In this document: piece after piece, positions 8,141 through 15,114 of the stretch
Position numbering within the stretch: position 1 is the first letter of the stretch
How the letters are laid out: every line of letters starts with the position of its first letter
From: a virus
Virus record (IMG/VR): IMGVR_UViG_3300034021_000300
Coordinates: 30,186-94,185 of that record
DNA length: 64,000 bases
Direction: 5' to 3' (one strand)
Program-made: the position numbers and the translations under genes
Notes under the pieces: generated by a model
Told to the model about the DNA's origin: nothing
Database searches by the model: none
What the model saw: only the letters and a program-made list of their open reading frames with translations

Positions 8141-8375
8141 TTGATGTGGGTTTAAGGGTTTGTAGTGATTTTAATAATTCGTCTAATACGAGGGCGGCTA
8201 ATGGGTCTTGATAGCAAGTCCTTTCTAAAGCAATTTGTTTCTCTACTGCTTGCTTATAGGCTGTTACGCCATCAATGTAAGCAAGTTTATAATCTTGTTT
8301 TTCAATTTCGCTGTTAGGCTTCAATATATTAGCCTCGTATTCTGATTGTTCAATCCACTCGTAGTTTAGTGTCAT
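8133..8375 (-). CDS. Hypothetical helical protein
   Basis: An 80-residue protein overlapping the start of the downstream modular gene by 8 bases. Residues 24-55 (KQDYKLAYIDGVTAYKQAVEKQ) form an amphipathic helix of a kind often found in small phage proteins. No recognised domain. Confidence 0.55.
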   Translation of the reverse strand: MTLNYEWIEQSEYEANILKPNSEIEKQDYKLAYIDGVTAYKQAVEKQIALERTCYQDPLAALVLDELLKSLQTLKPTSND

Positions 8376-8395
8376 GGTGTTTGTTTTAAAGGGTT

Positions 8396-8632
8396 TTACT
8401 CTCCATTGTTAGTGTTGTTAGTGTTGAATAAAGTGTATAGTTCGGTGGTGGTTTTTCGGCTCTTATCTTTAATATAACATAGCTTTGGCGCACCATCAGC
8501 TATTGTGTTGTTTCTTATCCACTCAGCAAACGCAATAGCCTGTTCTTGCATGGCTTGTTTGGCTCTTTCTTGCGTTATTTCACGCATACCATTTGCGGTT
8601 GTAGAGGCTAATACAATTTCGTCTTTGTTCAT
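8396..8632 (-). CDS. Hypothetical small protein
   Basis: A 78-residue protein: a helical middle (QAMQEQAIAFAEWIRNN) and a C-terminal Thr/Asn-rich tail (ELYTLFNTNNTNNGE). Proteins with AIAFAEWI and a trailing LYxLF segment are common in Bacteroidota phages, with no known function. It shares its upstream leader with the gene at 8652-8813. Confidence 0.55.
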   Translation of the reverse strand: MNKDEIVLASTTANGMREITQERAKQAMQEQAIAFAEWIRNNTIADGAPKLCYIKDKSRKTTTELYTLFNTNNTNNGE

Positions 8633-8651
8633 TGTTACTTGGTTTTACAAT

Positions 8652-8813
8652 TTAGACTGATTGGTGTAAATATTTTGTTTTTGGATATAATGGTATTGAA
8701 ACATTAGCCATTACAGCCCCGCAATCATTACATTTTAAATACTTTTCTTTTGCATCTTCTTTTGGAGAAAATGGAGAAAGATTGCCATTGCACCGTAAAC
8801 AGTTTACTTTCAT
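8652..8813 (-). CDS. 53-residue zinc-ribbon protein
   Basis: A short gene read directly from the minus strand: ATG at 8813, TAA at 8652-8654. The product carries CLRC near residue 5 and CNDC near residue 28, a complete CxxC-CxxC zinc ribbon, then a short C-terminal tail (PLYPKTKYLHQSV). The same 18-base leader precedes this gene and the next one. A nucleic-acid or RNA polymerase-binding role is only a guess. Confidence 0.65.
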   Translation of the reverse strand: MKVNCLRCNGNLSPFSPKEDAKEKYLKCNDCGAVMANVSIPLYPKTKYLHQSV

Positions 8814-8840
8814 TGTTACTTGGTTTTAGATAGTTTGTGT

Positions 8841-9032
8841 CTAAAGTAATAAATATAATACTATTATTCCTAATAATATTACTAATATTACTAATCTTTT
8901 AGCTTCTTTCTTATGTTTCAATAAGTATCTTTCAGCTTTATATCCTTGAGAATTTAAACTCATAGAATGAAACCATACTCCTCTTATTATAATGTAACAT
9001 ATAATAGCTGTTATTATTAATAGTAATTTCAT
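8841..9032 (-). CDS. Small two-segment membrane protein
   Basis: A 63-residue protein from the ATG at 9032 (MKLLLIITAIICYIIIRGVW), with a second hydrophobic segment at the C-terminus (LVILVILLGIIVLYLLL). The loop is basic. A longer frame back to 9137 would cross a perfect hairpin in the leader, so I prefer the short form. Function unknown. Confidence 0.55.
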   Translation of the reverse strand: MKLLLIITAIICYIIIRGVWFHSMSLNSQGYKAERYLLKHKKEAKRLVILVILLGIIVLYLLL

Positions 9033-9047
9033 AATTCTTTTATAAAA

Positions 9048-9075
9048 AACTTCTATAGTACATCTTATAGAAGTT
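9048..9075 (-). repeat. Perfect 10-bp inverted repeat (leader hairpin)
   Basis: AACTTCTATA at 9048-9057 and TATAGAAGTT at 9066-9075 form a 10-bp stem with an 8-base loop, directly upstream of the membrane-protein ATG at 9032 on the minus strand. No T-run follows, so it reads as a leader hairpin or operator rather than a terminator. Confidence 0.5.
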
Positions 9076-9222
9076 ATTAGTAATTCCAGTTTCACATAAG
9101 GAATTATTAAACAGGTTAAAGAACTGTCAATATGCACCCTGTTTTAATGCTCAAAGATAAAACTGGATTGGGTTAGTAAGACATAATAAGTCTTAGTGTT
9201 GCAGTTTTTCTTTGATTATTAG

Positions 9223-9296
9223 TCTCCCTGACAAGATTCTAACTTGTGACTTTCCCATTAGAAGTGGGATACTCTATACAGCTGAGTTACAGGGAG
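9223..9296 (-). tRNA. tRNA-Arg (anticodon UCU)
   Basis: A 74-base cloverleaf: a perfect 7-bp acceptor stem (CTCCCTG/CAGGGAG), U8 and A9, D-stem ACTC/GAGT, anticodon stem TCCCA/TGGGA with loop CTTCTAA (U33, anticodon UCU at 34-36), variable loop AAGTC, T-stem ACAAG/CTTGT with loop TTAGAAT, and discriminator A73. CCA is not encoded. AGA is by far the commonest arginine codon in this phage, so a tRNA for it makes sense. Two invariant positions differ: the T-loop has A56 in place of C, and the D-loop appears to have U in place of G19. Confidence 0.85.
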
Positions 9297-9310
9297 ATAT
9301 ATAATATTAC

Positions 9311-9874
9311 TTAAAGTATCTCTTTAATAAGAGAATCCAATTGTACTTCAATATCTTTTCCAAAGATAAGTGTTTTATTTGCTGTTATCAAATCTAAATC
9401 GTATTCTGAAGGATTATTTTGGGTCAGGGTATTCTGTATTTCTACTACTATCAATTCATCTTCAAGTTCTTCTTCTATCCAATTACCTAAAACTTCTAAT
9501 TCATCTTTAAATCTTAAATCAGAAATAATTACAACAGATTGCTTTTCTCTCCAAATATCAACCATAGCCAATTCTGTATCAAAATTATAAATACTATTTA
9601 AAACTTCTTTGGCAAAAGGATTAAAACTAAAACTAGATTTAATAGCATCAGCAGTAGTTTCTAATAAATTTCTACCAACTTCTTTTTCATCTCTATTCTC
9701 CCAATTAAGAGGAGATTTTTTAGGAAAAAATGCTTTATCTACTATCTTCTTCAAAGGTTCAGCAAAAGCTAATACTTTATTACTTACACCTTTTTCATCT
9801 AATTTCTTAGCTAACATAGCTGCTACTGTGGATTTACCACTACCATTCTTGCCTTTTAGTGCTATAATTTTCAT
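9311..9874 (-). CDS. Deoxynucleoside monophosphate kinase-like P-loop protein
   Basis: A 187-residue P-loop kinase. Walker A is GKNGSGKST (residues 8-16), followed by an AxxLAKKL helix; the ISDLRFKDE segment (about 118-126) matches the SDxRFxxE signature of T4 gp1-like dNMP kinases and related P-loop kinases. It would supply dNDPs for phage replication. It lies just upstream of the tRNA gene and overlaps the start of its downstream neighbour's message by 4 bases. A different P-loop phosphotransferase cannot be excluded. Confidence 0.75.
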   Translation of the reverse strand: MKIIALKGKNGSGKSTVAAMLAKKLDEKGVSNKVLAFAEPLKKIVDKAFFPKKSPLNWENRDEKEVGRNLLETTADAIKSSFSFNPFAKEVLNSIYNFDTELAMVDIWREKQSVVIISDLRFKDELEVLGNWIEEELEDELIVVEIQNTLTQNNPSEYDLDLITANKTLIFGKDIEVQLDSLIKEIL

Positions 9875-10065
9875 GCTTCTGTATCTAAATTAGTTACATA
9901 TTTTACAGGAACTTTCTGTACTATGTTAATCGCACCTTTAAGATATACATAATGCCCATATAATTCAGCTCTATGTTCATCAGTAATTACTTCTTTCAAC
10001 TCTCTGTTTAATAGAACTTGTAACTTTTTATGTAATTGTCTTTTATACCTAGTAAGTTTGTCCAT
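9871..10065 (-). CDS. Hypothetical basic small protein
   Basis: A 64-residue basic helical protein (MDKLTRYKRQLHKKLQVLLN) overlapping the kinase gene by 4 bases. Begins about 14 bases after the right arm of a long inverted-repeat element, so it is the first gene of a new transcript or the first after a terminator. Function unknown. Confidence 0.55.
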   Translation of the reverse strand: MDKLTRYKRQLHKKLQVLLNRELKEVITDEHRAELYGHYVYLKGAINIVQKVPVKYVTNLDTEA

Positions 10066-10078
10066 AATAATAGTATAA

Positions 10079-10170
10079 AAAGCAAGCCAAGTACCACCTA
10101 ATCAGTTAAATACCTACAGTGTGCAGTAACTGTTTTTGTTAGTAAATAATTTCTCAGCTTGGCTTGCTTT
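10079..10170 (-). terminator. Long-stem terminator or structured leader (13-bp arms)
   Basis: AAAGCAAGCCAAG at 10079-10091 pairs perfectly with CTTGGCTTGCTTT at 10158-10170, enclosing 66 bases that contain a second small hairpin (ACAGT/ACTGT). On the minus strand the closing arm is followed by TTTTTAT, as in an intrinsic terminator. It lies between the coiled-coil gene upstream and the kinase operon downstream, and resembles in architecture the elements at 15857-15973 and 16379-16500. Confidence 0.65.
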
Positions 10171-10181
10171 ATAGTTTTTAA

Positions 10182-10565
10182 TTAAGCTTTCTTTTCAGCA
10201 GGAACTGAATAAATTGCTGCTTCATCAGCCTTAAACTCTGCAATTTCTTCTTGCAAAGCTGCAATTTGGTTTTCATAACCCAAGATTACATTACGTTTAG
10301 CACGTACTTGTTTTAGGTAAGTAACACAATAGCTTTCTGCACCTTCTGTAGTGTTTACACTATCAGGATTTACATTAAGGATTGTTTCGTTAAGATCTTC
10401 TTTGGCATCAACAATCTTTTCTTCAAGAGTTTCAATTTGATCCTCACGCATAGAAATTTGTTTAGCCAGATGTTTATCTAACTTACCTTCAAAACGAGTT
10501 AGTTTTGCTTCATCACCGCCTTTAAGAAAGGCTAATACACGGTCTTTTAAATTTGACTTTTTCAT
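10182..10565 (-). CDS. Conserved coiled-coil protein of crAss-like phages
   Basis: A 127-residue, almost entirely helical protein with a long charged coiled coil (EDQIETLEEKIVDAKEDL, and NQIAALQEEIAEFKADE). The opening MKKSNLKDRVLAFLKGGDEA and the NTTEGAESY-YLKQVRAKRN middle resemble a small protein I recall in several crAss-like genomes. Codon choice is cleaner than in its neighbours, as for an abundantly made protein. Followed by a strong terminator-like element. Function unknown. Confidence 0.65.
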   Translation of the reverse strand: MKKSNLKDRVLAFLKGGDEAKLTRFEGKLDKHLAKQISMREDQIETLEEKIVDAKEDLNETILNVNPDSVNTTEGAESYCVTYLKQVRAKRNVILGYENQIAALQEEIAEFKADEAAIYSVPAEKKA

Positions 10566-10575
10566 TGTTTGTTGT

Positions 10576-12201
10576 TTATAAATTAATTATTGATTTCTTT
10601 TTGTACTTTTTAACTATTGGTAAATCTAATTGTTGATTAATTGGTTTAGCTAAATACTCTACTTCACTAAACTCATACTTTTGCTTTTTAGGCTCTGCAA
10701 AAATAGGATATTCTTCTGGATTTTTAATAAATTCTGAATACAGTTCTTGTTTATACTCAAAATAAGTATCTGTAACTTTATAACCGTGAGCTTTAGCTAT
10801 TTCTTCTGAAGTTGCTTTACGCAGGTCTTTTATTTCTATCCAACCATTTCCATCGTATTTAAGCTCTCTATTAAACATACGAACTGCTTTACTACCCTCA
10901 AGAGTATCAATCTTATAAGCTTCACCAATATTTCTATCATGACAAGTATTATCATTTAATGGTACAACCCAATCTCCTACTTTAAATTCTTCTGTAGTAT
11001 TAGTTTTAGGTTCTTCAATTATTTCAGCCCATTTACCATTTTCATAAACACATCTATTGTAAGTAGTATTTCCATACTTAGAATTTATACTACTAGCAAA
11101 TAAACTTCCACTATTTGTTACTTGATACATACAGGTACCACTAATTTTAAAATTAGTGCTTGTAACAATACAATGTTCCTTTCTCTGACTTAAATGAGCA
11201 GGATAAAACTTAGTACCTATTGGATAACGTTGTTTAGCTTGAGAAATTAAATCTTCTTCAATAGATTCTTCTTTAACTTCAGATGGATTAAATCCAATTG
11301 GCATTAGTTCCCAATCTGTAGGTAAATTAACTTTACTAACAGCACACCCATTATCTATACTATAATTATACCCATTGTCATAAGTTATTTTAGTAAAGTT
11401 GCCTTTTTTTATACCTGTATTTTGAGGACTATCTTTTAAAGCTTTAATATACCTACCAACTAAATCTTCTTCTTTCTTCATATCCTTAATATTAGTAATA
11501 CCAGATTCAAAAGCTTTGATTTCTTCAGTAGTGGCTTGTCTTATATTTTTACACCAAGAATTTATTGTACTATTTTTAACTCTATAAGGTATTTCACTAA
11601 CATCTTGTTGTGATAGTTCTCCTATATCATCAACTCTAGCATCATTATCAGAATATCTTTCTGTAACTACAACAATACTACCTATCTTAAATTTACCAAA
11701 TACTAATACTTCTGATTCTTTGGGGTTTTGTTGAGCATCAAATGAAGCTTTATCAGAGATTTTATAATCAGTAGCTAAACTTTCTGAATTTCCATCAAAT
11801 GTAATATAAGCAATGGAACCTTGAAAACCTTTTAATTTAAGTCTCTCTGTTTTAGGATTATAGCTTTCTACTTCATATATTTTACCTACAACATTAAAAT
11901 CATTAACAGATAAATCAGTATTAGAACCTTTAATACATTCTACATATTCTGGAATAACTTCATATACATTTAAATCAAATTTGCCACCATCTCCTATTCT
12001 ATAAGAATTAACAGAAACAGGTTTACCATCTGCTTTTATCCAATTTACTTGCACCCAAAGATAGGTAGACAGAGAAGGAAAATGTTTTTTACTATTAACA
12101 ATTACACCATACTCAGCACCTATTCCCTGACCTGCAAATTGAGAATCTTTATCTAATAATACTTTTAAGCCTACTACGGCATTATCTTTTGTTACTTTCA
12201 T
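10576..12201 (-). CDS. Large modular protein with repeated beta units (VGDWV / YPIGTKF)
   Basis: A 541-residue protein made of successive small beta-rich modules. Visible units: LVFGKFKIGSIVVVTER near residue 170, QRYPIGTKFYPAH near 330 leading to CVYENGKWAEI near 385, FKVGDWVVPLNDNTCHDRNIG near 405, and a C-terminal Lys-rich end (KKYKKKSIINL). The YPxGTKF-to-NGKWAE module is shared with the protein at 7244-8140. The repeated GxxV and KVGDWV units resemble small SH3-like or KOW-like barrels, but this is inference. It precedes the coiled-coil gene by 10 bases, so both are on one message. Function unknown. Confidence 0.6.
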   Translation of the reverse strand: MKVTKDNAVVGLKVLLDKDSQFAGQGIGAEYGVIVNSKKHFPSLSTYLWVQVNWIKADGKPVSVNSYRIGDGGKFDLNVYEVIPEYVECIKGSNTDLSVNDFNVVGKIYEVESYNPKTERLKLKGFQGSIAYITFDGNSESLATDYKISDKASFDAQQNPKESEVLVFGKFKIGSIVVVTERYSDNDARVDDIGELSQQDVSEIPYRVKNSTINSWCKNIRQATTEEIKAFESGITNIKDMKKEEDLVGRYIKALKDSPQNTGIKKGNFTKITYDNGYNYSIDNGCAVSKVNLPTDWELMPIGFNPSEVKEESIEEDLISQAKQRYPIGTKFYPAHLSQRKEHCIVTSTNFKISGTCMYQVTNSGSLFASSINSKYGNTTYNRCVYENGKWAEIIEEPKTNTTEEFKVGDWVVPLNDNTCHDRNIGEAYKIDTLEGSKAVRMFNRELKYDGNGWIEIKDLRKATSEEIAKAHGYKVTDTYFEYKQELYSEFIKNPEEYPIFAEPKKQKYEFSEVEYLAKPINQQLDLPIVKKYKKKSIINL

Positions 12202-12218
12202 AGTCTTGTTATAAAAAT

Positions 12219-12268
12219 AAACCTCTCTAAAAATTCTTCATCCGCATAAAGAATCAAACTTGAGGTTT
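12219..12268 (-). terminator. Intrinsic terminator candidate
   Basis: AAACCTC at 12219-12225 and GAGGTTT at 12262-12268 form an outer stem around an inner ATTCTT/AAGAAT pairing. On the minus strand the closing arm runs into ATTTTTAT. It follows the 182-residue gene and precedes the 541-residue gene. Confidence 0.55.
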
Positions 12269-12286
12269 GTATAGTTTAAATTATAA

Positions 12287-12835
12287 TTACGCTTCTTGCA
12301 AGCCTAATGTCTCTACTGATGTAGATTCAGCACGTAGGAATGTGTGAGAAGGTTTACCAAATACAAGAGAAGTATGACGGTAAACTTCTTTACCATTAGC
12401 CATTACTACTTCACCTGTAGAAGGATTAATCTTTGGGTCAATAGTAAGAGGTTCACCTGCTGCATTACGAGCAATAATAGAACCATTCATACGGTAAGGA
12501 GAGTTATTCTCTGTACACTGAATGTTTACTTCAACAGGAGCACCTGCTAATTTAGCATACAAATCTTCAGCAAACAAAACTTCGTCTTGTTCAATATAGT
12601 CTTGCACTTTAACACCACCACTTAAAGCTACATCTTGCTTTGCAGATATAACTACAGTTAGTTTTTGTGTGTTTTTAATACCTTGCAATAACAGAGATGG
12701 ATTTACCGCCTCAGAGTTATTTTGGATTTGTTGTACTAATTGGATACCAAGTTGATTCTTTGTAGAACCTTCATTTACCCATACTTTACGAATTAATGCT
12801 TTGCCTGTTGCTAAAGCTGTTTCAAAATTTGTCAT
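12287..12835 (-). CDS. Hypothetical early protein, probably abundant
   Basis: A 182-residue soluble protein, predicted alpha then beta, with no recognised domain. The N-terminus is helical (MTNFETALATGKALIRKVWV); the C-terminal half has several beta strands (VEVNIQCTENNSPYRMNGS, and KEVYRHTSLVFGK). It is a single-gene unit between a promoter-like leader (TATATTTTA shortly before the ATG) and a terminator, and its codon choice is regular, both suggesting high expression. A single-strand DNA-binding role would be attractive for an early protein of this size, but I see no OB-fold signature. Confidence 0.5.
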   Translation of the reverse strand: MTNFETALATGKALIRKVWVNEGSTKNQLGIQLVQQIQNNSEAVNPSLLLQGIKNTQKLTVVISAKQDVALSGGVKVQDYIEQDEVLFAEDLYAKLAGAPVEVNIQCTENNSPYRMNGSIIARNAAGEPLTIDPKINPSTGEVVMANGKEVYRHTSLVFGKPSHTFLRAESTSVETLGLQEA

Positions 12836-12908
12836 AAAAATTAAAATTAAAATATAAAAAATTGTTCAACTGCTATTCAATATCCAGCAGTCCATATACT
12901 TGAGTTAT

Positions 12909-12931
12909 TACGTTACACAAGTTTTAACGTA
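12909..12931 (-). repeat. 7-bp inverted repeat upstream of the abundant early gene
   Basis: TACGTTA at 12909-12915 and TAACGTA at 12925-12931 with a 9-base loop, in the 108-base gap between the stop at 12944 and the ATG at 12835. No T-run follows; it may be a weak terminator or a protein-binding site. Confidence 0.35.
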
Positions 12932-12943
12932 CTTTAGCTTTAC

Positions 12944-13303
12944 TTAATCCTCTGCTACAATAGCTTTTTTCTGAGATAGGATAAGTTTTTCAGCTAATAT
13001 TGTTGTTTCCTTAACTGTAAAGTCAGGATTAATGAGAAATAATATATCTTTCTTTTCAGCAAGACTATTATCTTTAAAGAGTAAAGAAAAGAACAATCTG
13101 TCTATGGATTGATTCCTAAAGGCTTTTTCATTCTCCAGGATAGAACGCCATTCAGAACCTAATAAACTTCCATAGTACTTGTCATCAACTAAAAATCTTG
13201 TTAGTAATCGTTCTATTTCCCAATTTAGTAAGAATCTTACAGGCACAAACTTTCCATTAGCATCTAGCCAACAAAGTTTTCTATCATTAGAGTGGTTTCT
13301 CAT
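12944..13303 (-). CDS. Hypothetical protein
   Basis: A 119-residue protein with a charged helical core (LNWEIERLLTRFLVDDKYYG) and a C-terminal helix with ETTILAEKLILSQKK. It overlaps the upstream gene's stop by 1 base. No family recognised. Confidence 0.5.
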   Translation of the reverse strand: MRNHSNDRKLCWLDANGKFVPVRFLLNWEIERLLTRFLVDDKYYGSLLGSEWRSILENEKAFRNQSIDRLFFSLLFKDNSLAEKKDILFLINPDFTVKETTILAEKLILSQKKAIVAED

Positions 13304-13515
13304 TATTCTAAGAATTTAATTTTTCGTTTACTTCCAATTAATTTTCTATACATTATATCAGCTTTTACTGTTCTTATGGTAGTATCAGCTATTCTAGAAA
13401 GAGAAGCAGCATTTTCTGCTGTTATTTCTCCATTTTGAACTTTGGCAAATGTATTCATTAGCTCCTCAGTTAATTCTGTAGAGTTTTTAGGTGCTTTTTT
13501 TACTGTTGTTGACAT
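13303..13515 (-). CDS. Hypothetical small helical protein
   Basis: A 70-residue basic protein, helical, starting MSTTVKKAPKNSTELTEELM and ending YRKLIGSKRKIKFLE. The middle (GEITAENAASLSRIADTTIR) resembles the short helical proteins with GxIxxxxAxxLxxxA found in phage regulatory regions and could be a small DNA-binding protein; this is inference. Confidence 0.5.
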   Translation of the reverse strand: MSTTVKKAPKNSTELTEELMNTFAKVQNGEITAENAASLSRIADTTIRTVKADIMYRKLIGSKRKIKFLE

Positions 13516-13772
13516 AATTCTCTTTTTAAGGTTAATTGTGCTTTTTTAAGAAGTATTAATTCTGTAGGTACTTTGTAATACTTTAAACAAAGAAGTTCTT
13601 TTATATATCTTTCTTCTTTTCTACAAGTATTACAAAAAGAATATTTTGTTTTAGTTCCTTTTAGCCGTTTAAAACACTTTATAGGTTTTACGATACCACA
13701 ACCAGCACAAAGCGTACAAATAGCTTTTTTATTGGAAAACAAAACTTCACTTTGTATGTTAATCTTGCGCAT
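13500..13772 (-). CDS. Zinc-finger protein (treble-clef/HNH-like)
   Basis: A 90-residue protein with CTLCAGCGIVKPIKCF followed by YSFCNTCRKEERYI. The spacing (CxxC, then K-x-CF/F and CxxC about 27 residues later) is that of the treble-clef zinc finger common in phage HNH-like proteins, but the catalytic HNH residues are missing. It overlaps neighbours on both sides. Probably nucleic-acid binding. Confidence 0.6.
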   Translation of the reverse strand: MRKINIQSEVLFSNKKAICTLCAGCGIVKPIKCFKRLKGTKTKYSFCNTCRKEERYIKELLCLKYYKVPTELILLKKAQLTLKRELCQQQ

Positions 13773-14055
13773 CTCTTAAATAAAATAATTTTAAATTGTT
13801 GGCAGTTAAAGGAGATTTATGCTTAATCAGAATAAAAACTAATTCAGTAAGCCTTTGATTAAAAGAATCTATTTTCTTTTTAATGGTATAACTTTTAACA
13901 TTACCTTTATTCCAAATATTTAAACTTGTATTTATTTTAGTAGATATTTCAGCTCTTTCACCTTTAACAGTTATTCTACAGTATATAGGGGATTTATCAT
14001 TCTTTAAAACTTTTTCAGCTCTAATATAAAAAATAATACAAACTTTAGGTAACAT
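13759..14055 (-). CDS. Solitary arm-type DNA-binding domain of a Bacteroidota tyrosine recombinase
   Basis: The 98-residue protein matches the N-terminal arm-site-binding domain of Bacteroidota integrases: IIFYIRAEKVLKNDKSPIYC, then RITVKGERAEISTKINTSLNIWNKGNVK, equivalent to the usual FYIRxxKxxKxGxxPIYxRITVxGxRxEISTGIxxxPxxWd pattern. The usual core-binding and catalytic (R..H-R-Y) domains are absent: the frame stops after about 98 residues and nothing catalytic follows. It could be a relic of an integrase or an adopted DNA-binding factor. Overlaps the next gene by 14 bases. Confidence 0.7.
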   Translation of the reverse strand: MLPKVCIIFYIRAEKVLKNDKSPIYCRITVKGERAEISTKINTSLNIWNKGNVKSYTIKKKIDSFNQRLTELVFILIKHKSPLTANNLKLFYLRDAQD

Positions 14056-14058
14056 AAT

Positions 14059-14313
14059 TTATAATGTAGTTATAAAAACATTAAACCTTGGTTTTGATTT
14101 AGCCAAATCAGCTAACAGCTGTAATTGGTTAGATTTGTAGTTAGCATTTAGTTTTGCTAACTTATGATGCAGTTTCTCCACCTTTAACTCTGCTTTTTCA
14201 GCAGTAGTCTTAGTAAAGTCTACAGATGTAACAGGTGGATGCCATAGTTCGTGCTCTATCATCCATTGAGCTGACCAACTCTTGATTGGTTCTACTTTGT
14301 TTTTATGGTTCAT
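14059..14313 (-). CDS. Hypothetical protein
   Basis: An 84-residue protein with a tryptophan-rich N-terminus (IKSWSAQWMIEHELWHPP) and a long helix (KAELKVEKLHHKLAKLNANY). No recognised domain. It overlaps the upstream gene's stop region by 4 bases. Confidence 0.5.
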   Translation of the reverse strand: MNHKNKVEPIKSWSAQWMIEHELWHPPVTSVDFTKTTAEKAELKVEKLHHKLAKLNANYKSNQLQLLADLAKSKPRFNVFITTL

Positions 14314-14597
14314 TTTGTTTTGTTTATTAAGTGTTTAATAAATTTTATTCTTGGAGCTTTAGCATCGATTGGCCACCAATATTCTCTTTTATACCTATAT
14401 TTATTTTTAAATATAAATAATGTATTTTTAAATAATTTAGGCCTTTCTGACTTAAAATGTTTAAGTAAAGCATAGTATTCTTCCATTGTTATTTTACTAA
14501 ACCATTTTAAATCTATTATAGCGCAACAAATACCAGAATGATCATTTGTTTCAAATTCTGTTAAAAGTAATTTATACAACTCGTTTAAGGTTCTCAT
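14310..14597 (-). CDS. Conserved small Bacteroidota phage protein
   Basis: A 95-residue protein with the layout ELYKLLLTEF, GICCAIIDL, ISMEEYYALLKHF-like, and a YWWPIDAKAPRIKFIKHLI ending. From memory this matches a small family common in Bacteroidota phages (ELYxLLL...GLCxxI...EEYxxLxxHF...YWW..G....RIxFLxxLI). Function unknown. Confidence 0.65.
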   Translation of the reverse strand: MRTLNELYKLLLTEFETNDHSGICCAIIDLKWFSKITMEEYYALLKHFKSERPKLFKNTLFIFKNKYRYKREYWWPIDAKAPRIKFIKHLINKTK

Positions 14598-14660
14598 CTT
14601 GTTTAAATAAAAATGGGTACTTGGCTACACTCTAAACAAACATAGCCTTTCCCCATAATG

Positions 14661-14798
14661 TTAATAACTAAAAGTGACAATGTATTTATCACCTTCATAT
14701 CGTAGTTTGTTGATTACAGCACCATATAGCTTTTGTAATCTGTCCATAAATGGTTTAAGTGTAGACCATTTAGTAAATGTGAGTGTTCTTTTTTTCAT
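14661..14798 (-). CDS. 45-residue hypothetical protein
   Basis: A short minus-strand gene read from the sequence: ATG at 14798, TAA at 14661-14663. The product (MKKRTLTFTKWSTLKPFMDR, then LQKLYGAVINKLRYEG and a beta-like end) is basic. It fills the gap between 14597 and 14809 and ends in YIVTFSY. The leader CAACAATG-type start context is the same as that of other early genes. No family recognised. Confidence 0.55.
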   Translation of the reverse strand: MKKRTLTFTKWSTLKPFMDRLQKLYGAVINKLRYEGDKYIVTFSY

Positions 14799-14808
14799 TG
14801 TTGTTTAT

Positions 14809-14997
14809 TTAGTAATAATTAGTTACACGATAAGCTACAGTTCTGTTTAACTTAGCTTTAGCTTTAATTCTACTAAGTATATTCATCTGTTCTGTAACAG
14901 TAATATACTTTCTGGCTTCTAATACTCTTTCAAGCAGTTTTTTATTAACCCCCTGATGTATTATATCCATTCCTGTATTATCATTTAGTTTTAACAT
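14809..14997 (-). CDS. Hypothetical small protein
   Basis: A 62-residue basic, helical protein (RVLEARKYITVTEQMNILSR). It starts with an ATG at 14997. No recognised family. The 117 bases upstream (14998-15114) hold no ATG-initiated frame but do encode a hydrophobic frame without a normal start (see findings). Confidence 0.5.
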   Translation of the reverse strand: MLKLNDNTGMDIIHQGVNKKLLERVLEARKYITVTEQMNILSRIKAKAKLNRTVAYRVTNYY

Positions 14998-15114
14998 AAA
15001 CTGTATCTATTTTTTGTTCAAATTTAGTGTACTTAATAAGTTCTCTAAGAATAGTTGGGTAATTTAATCCTGTTACTACCAAAGATGGGCTAATAACAAC
15101 TATCACAAAGAGAA

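Noticed and set aside
14604-14657. A 17-codon frame containing CLEC near 14.65 kb (minus)
   Set aside because: Only one CxxC half-site and 17 residues; too short to support as a gene.
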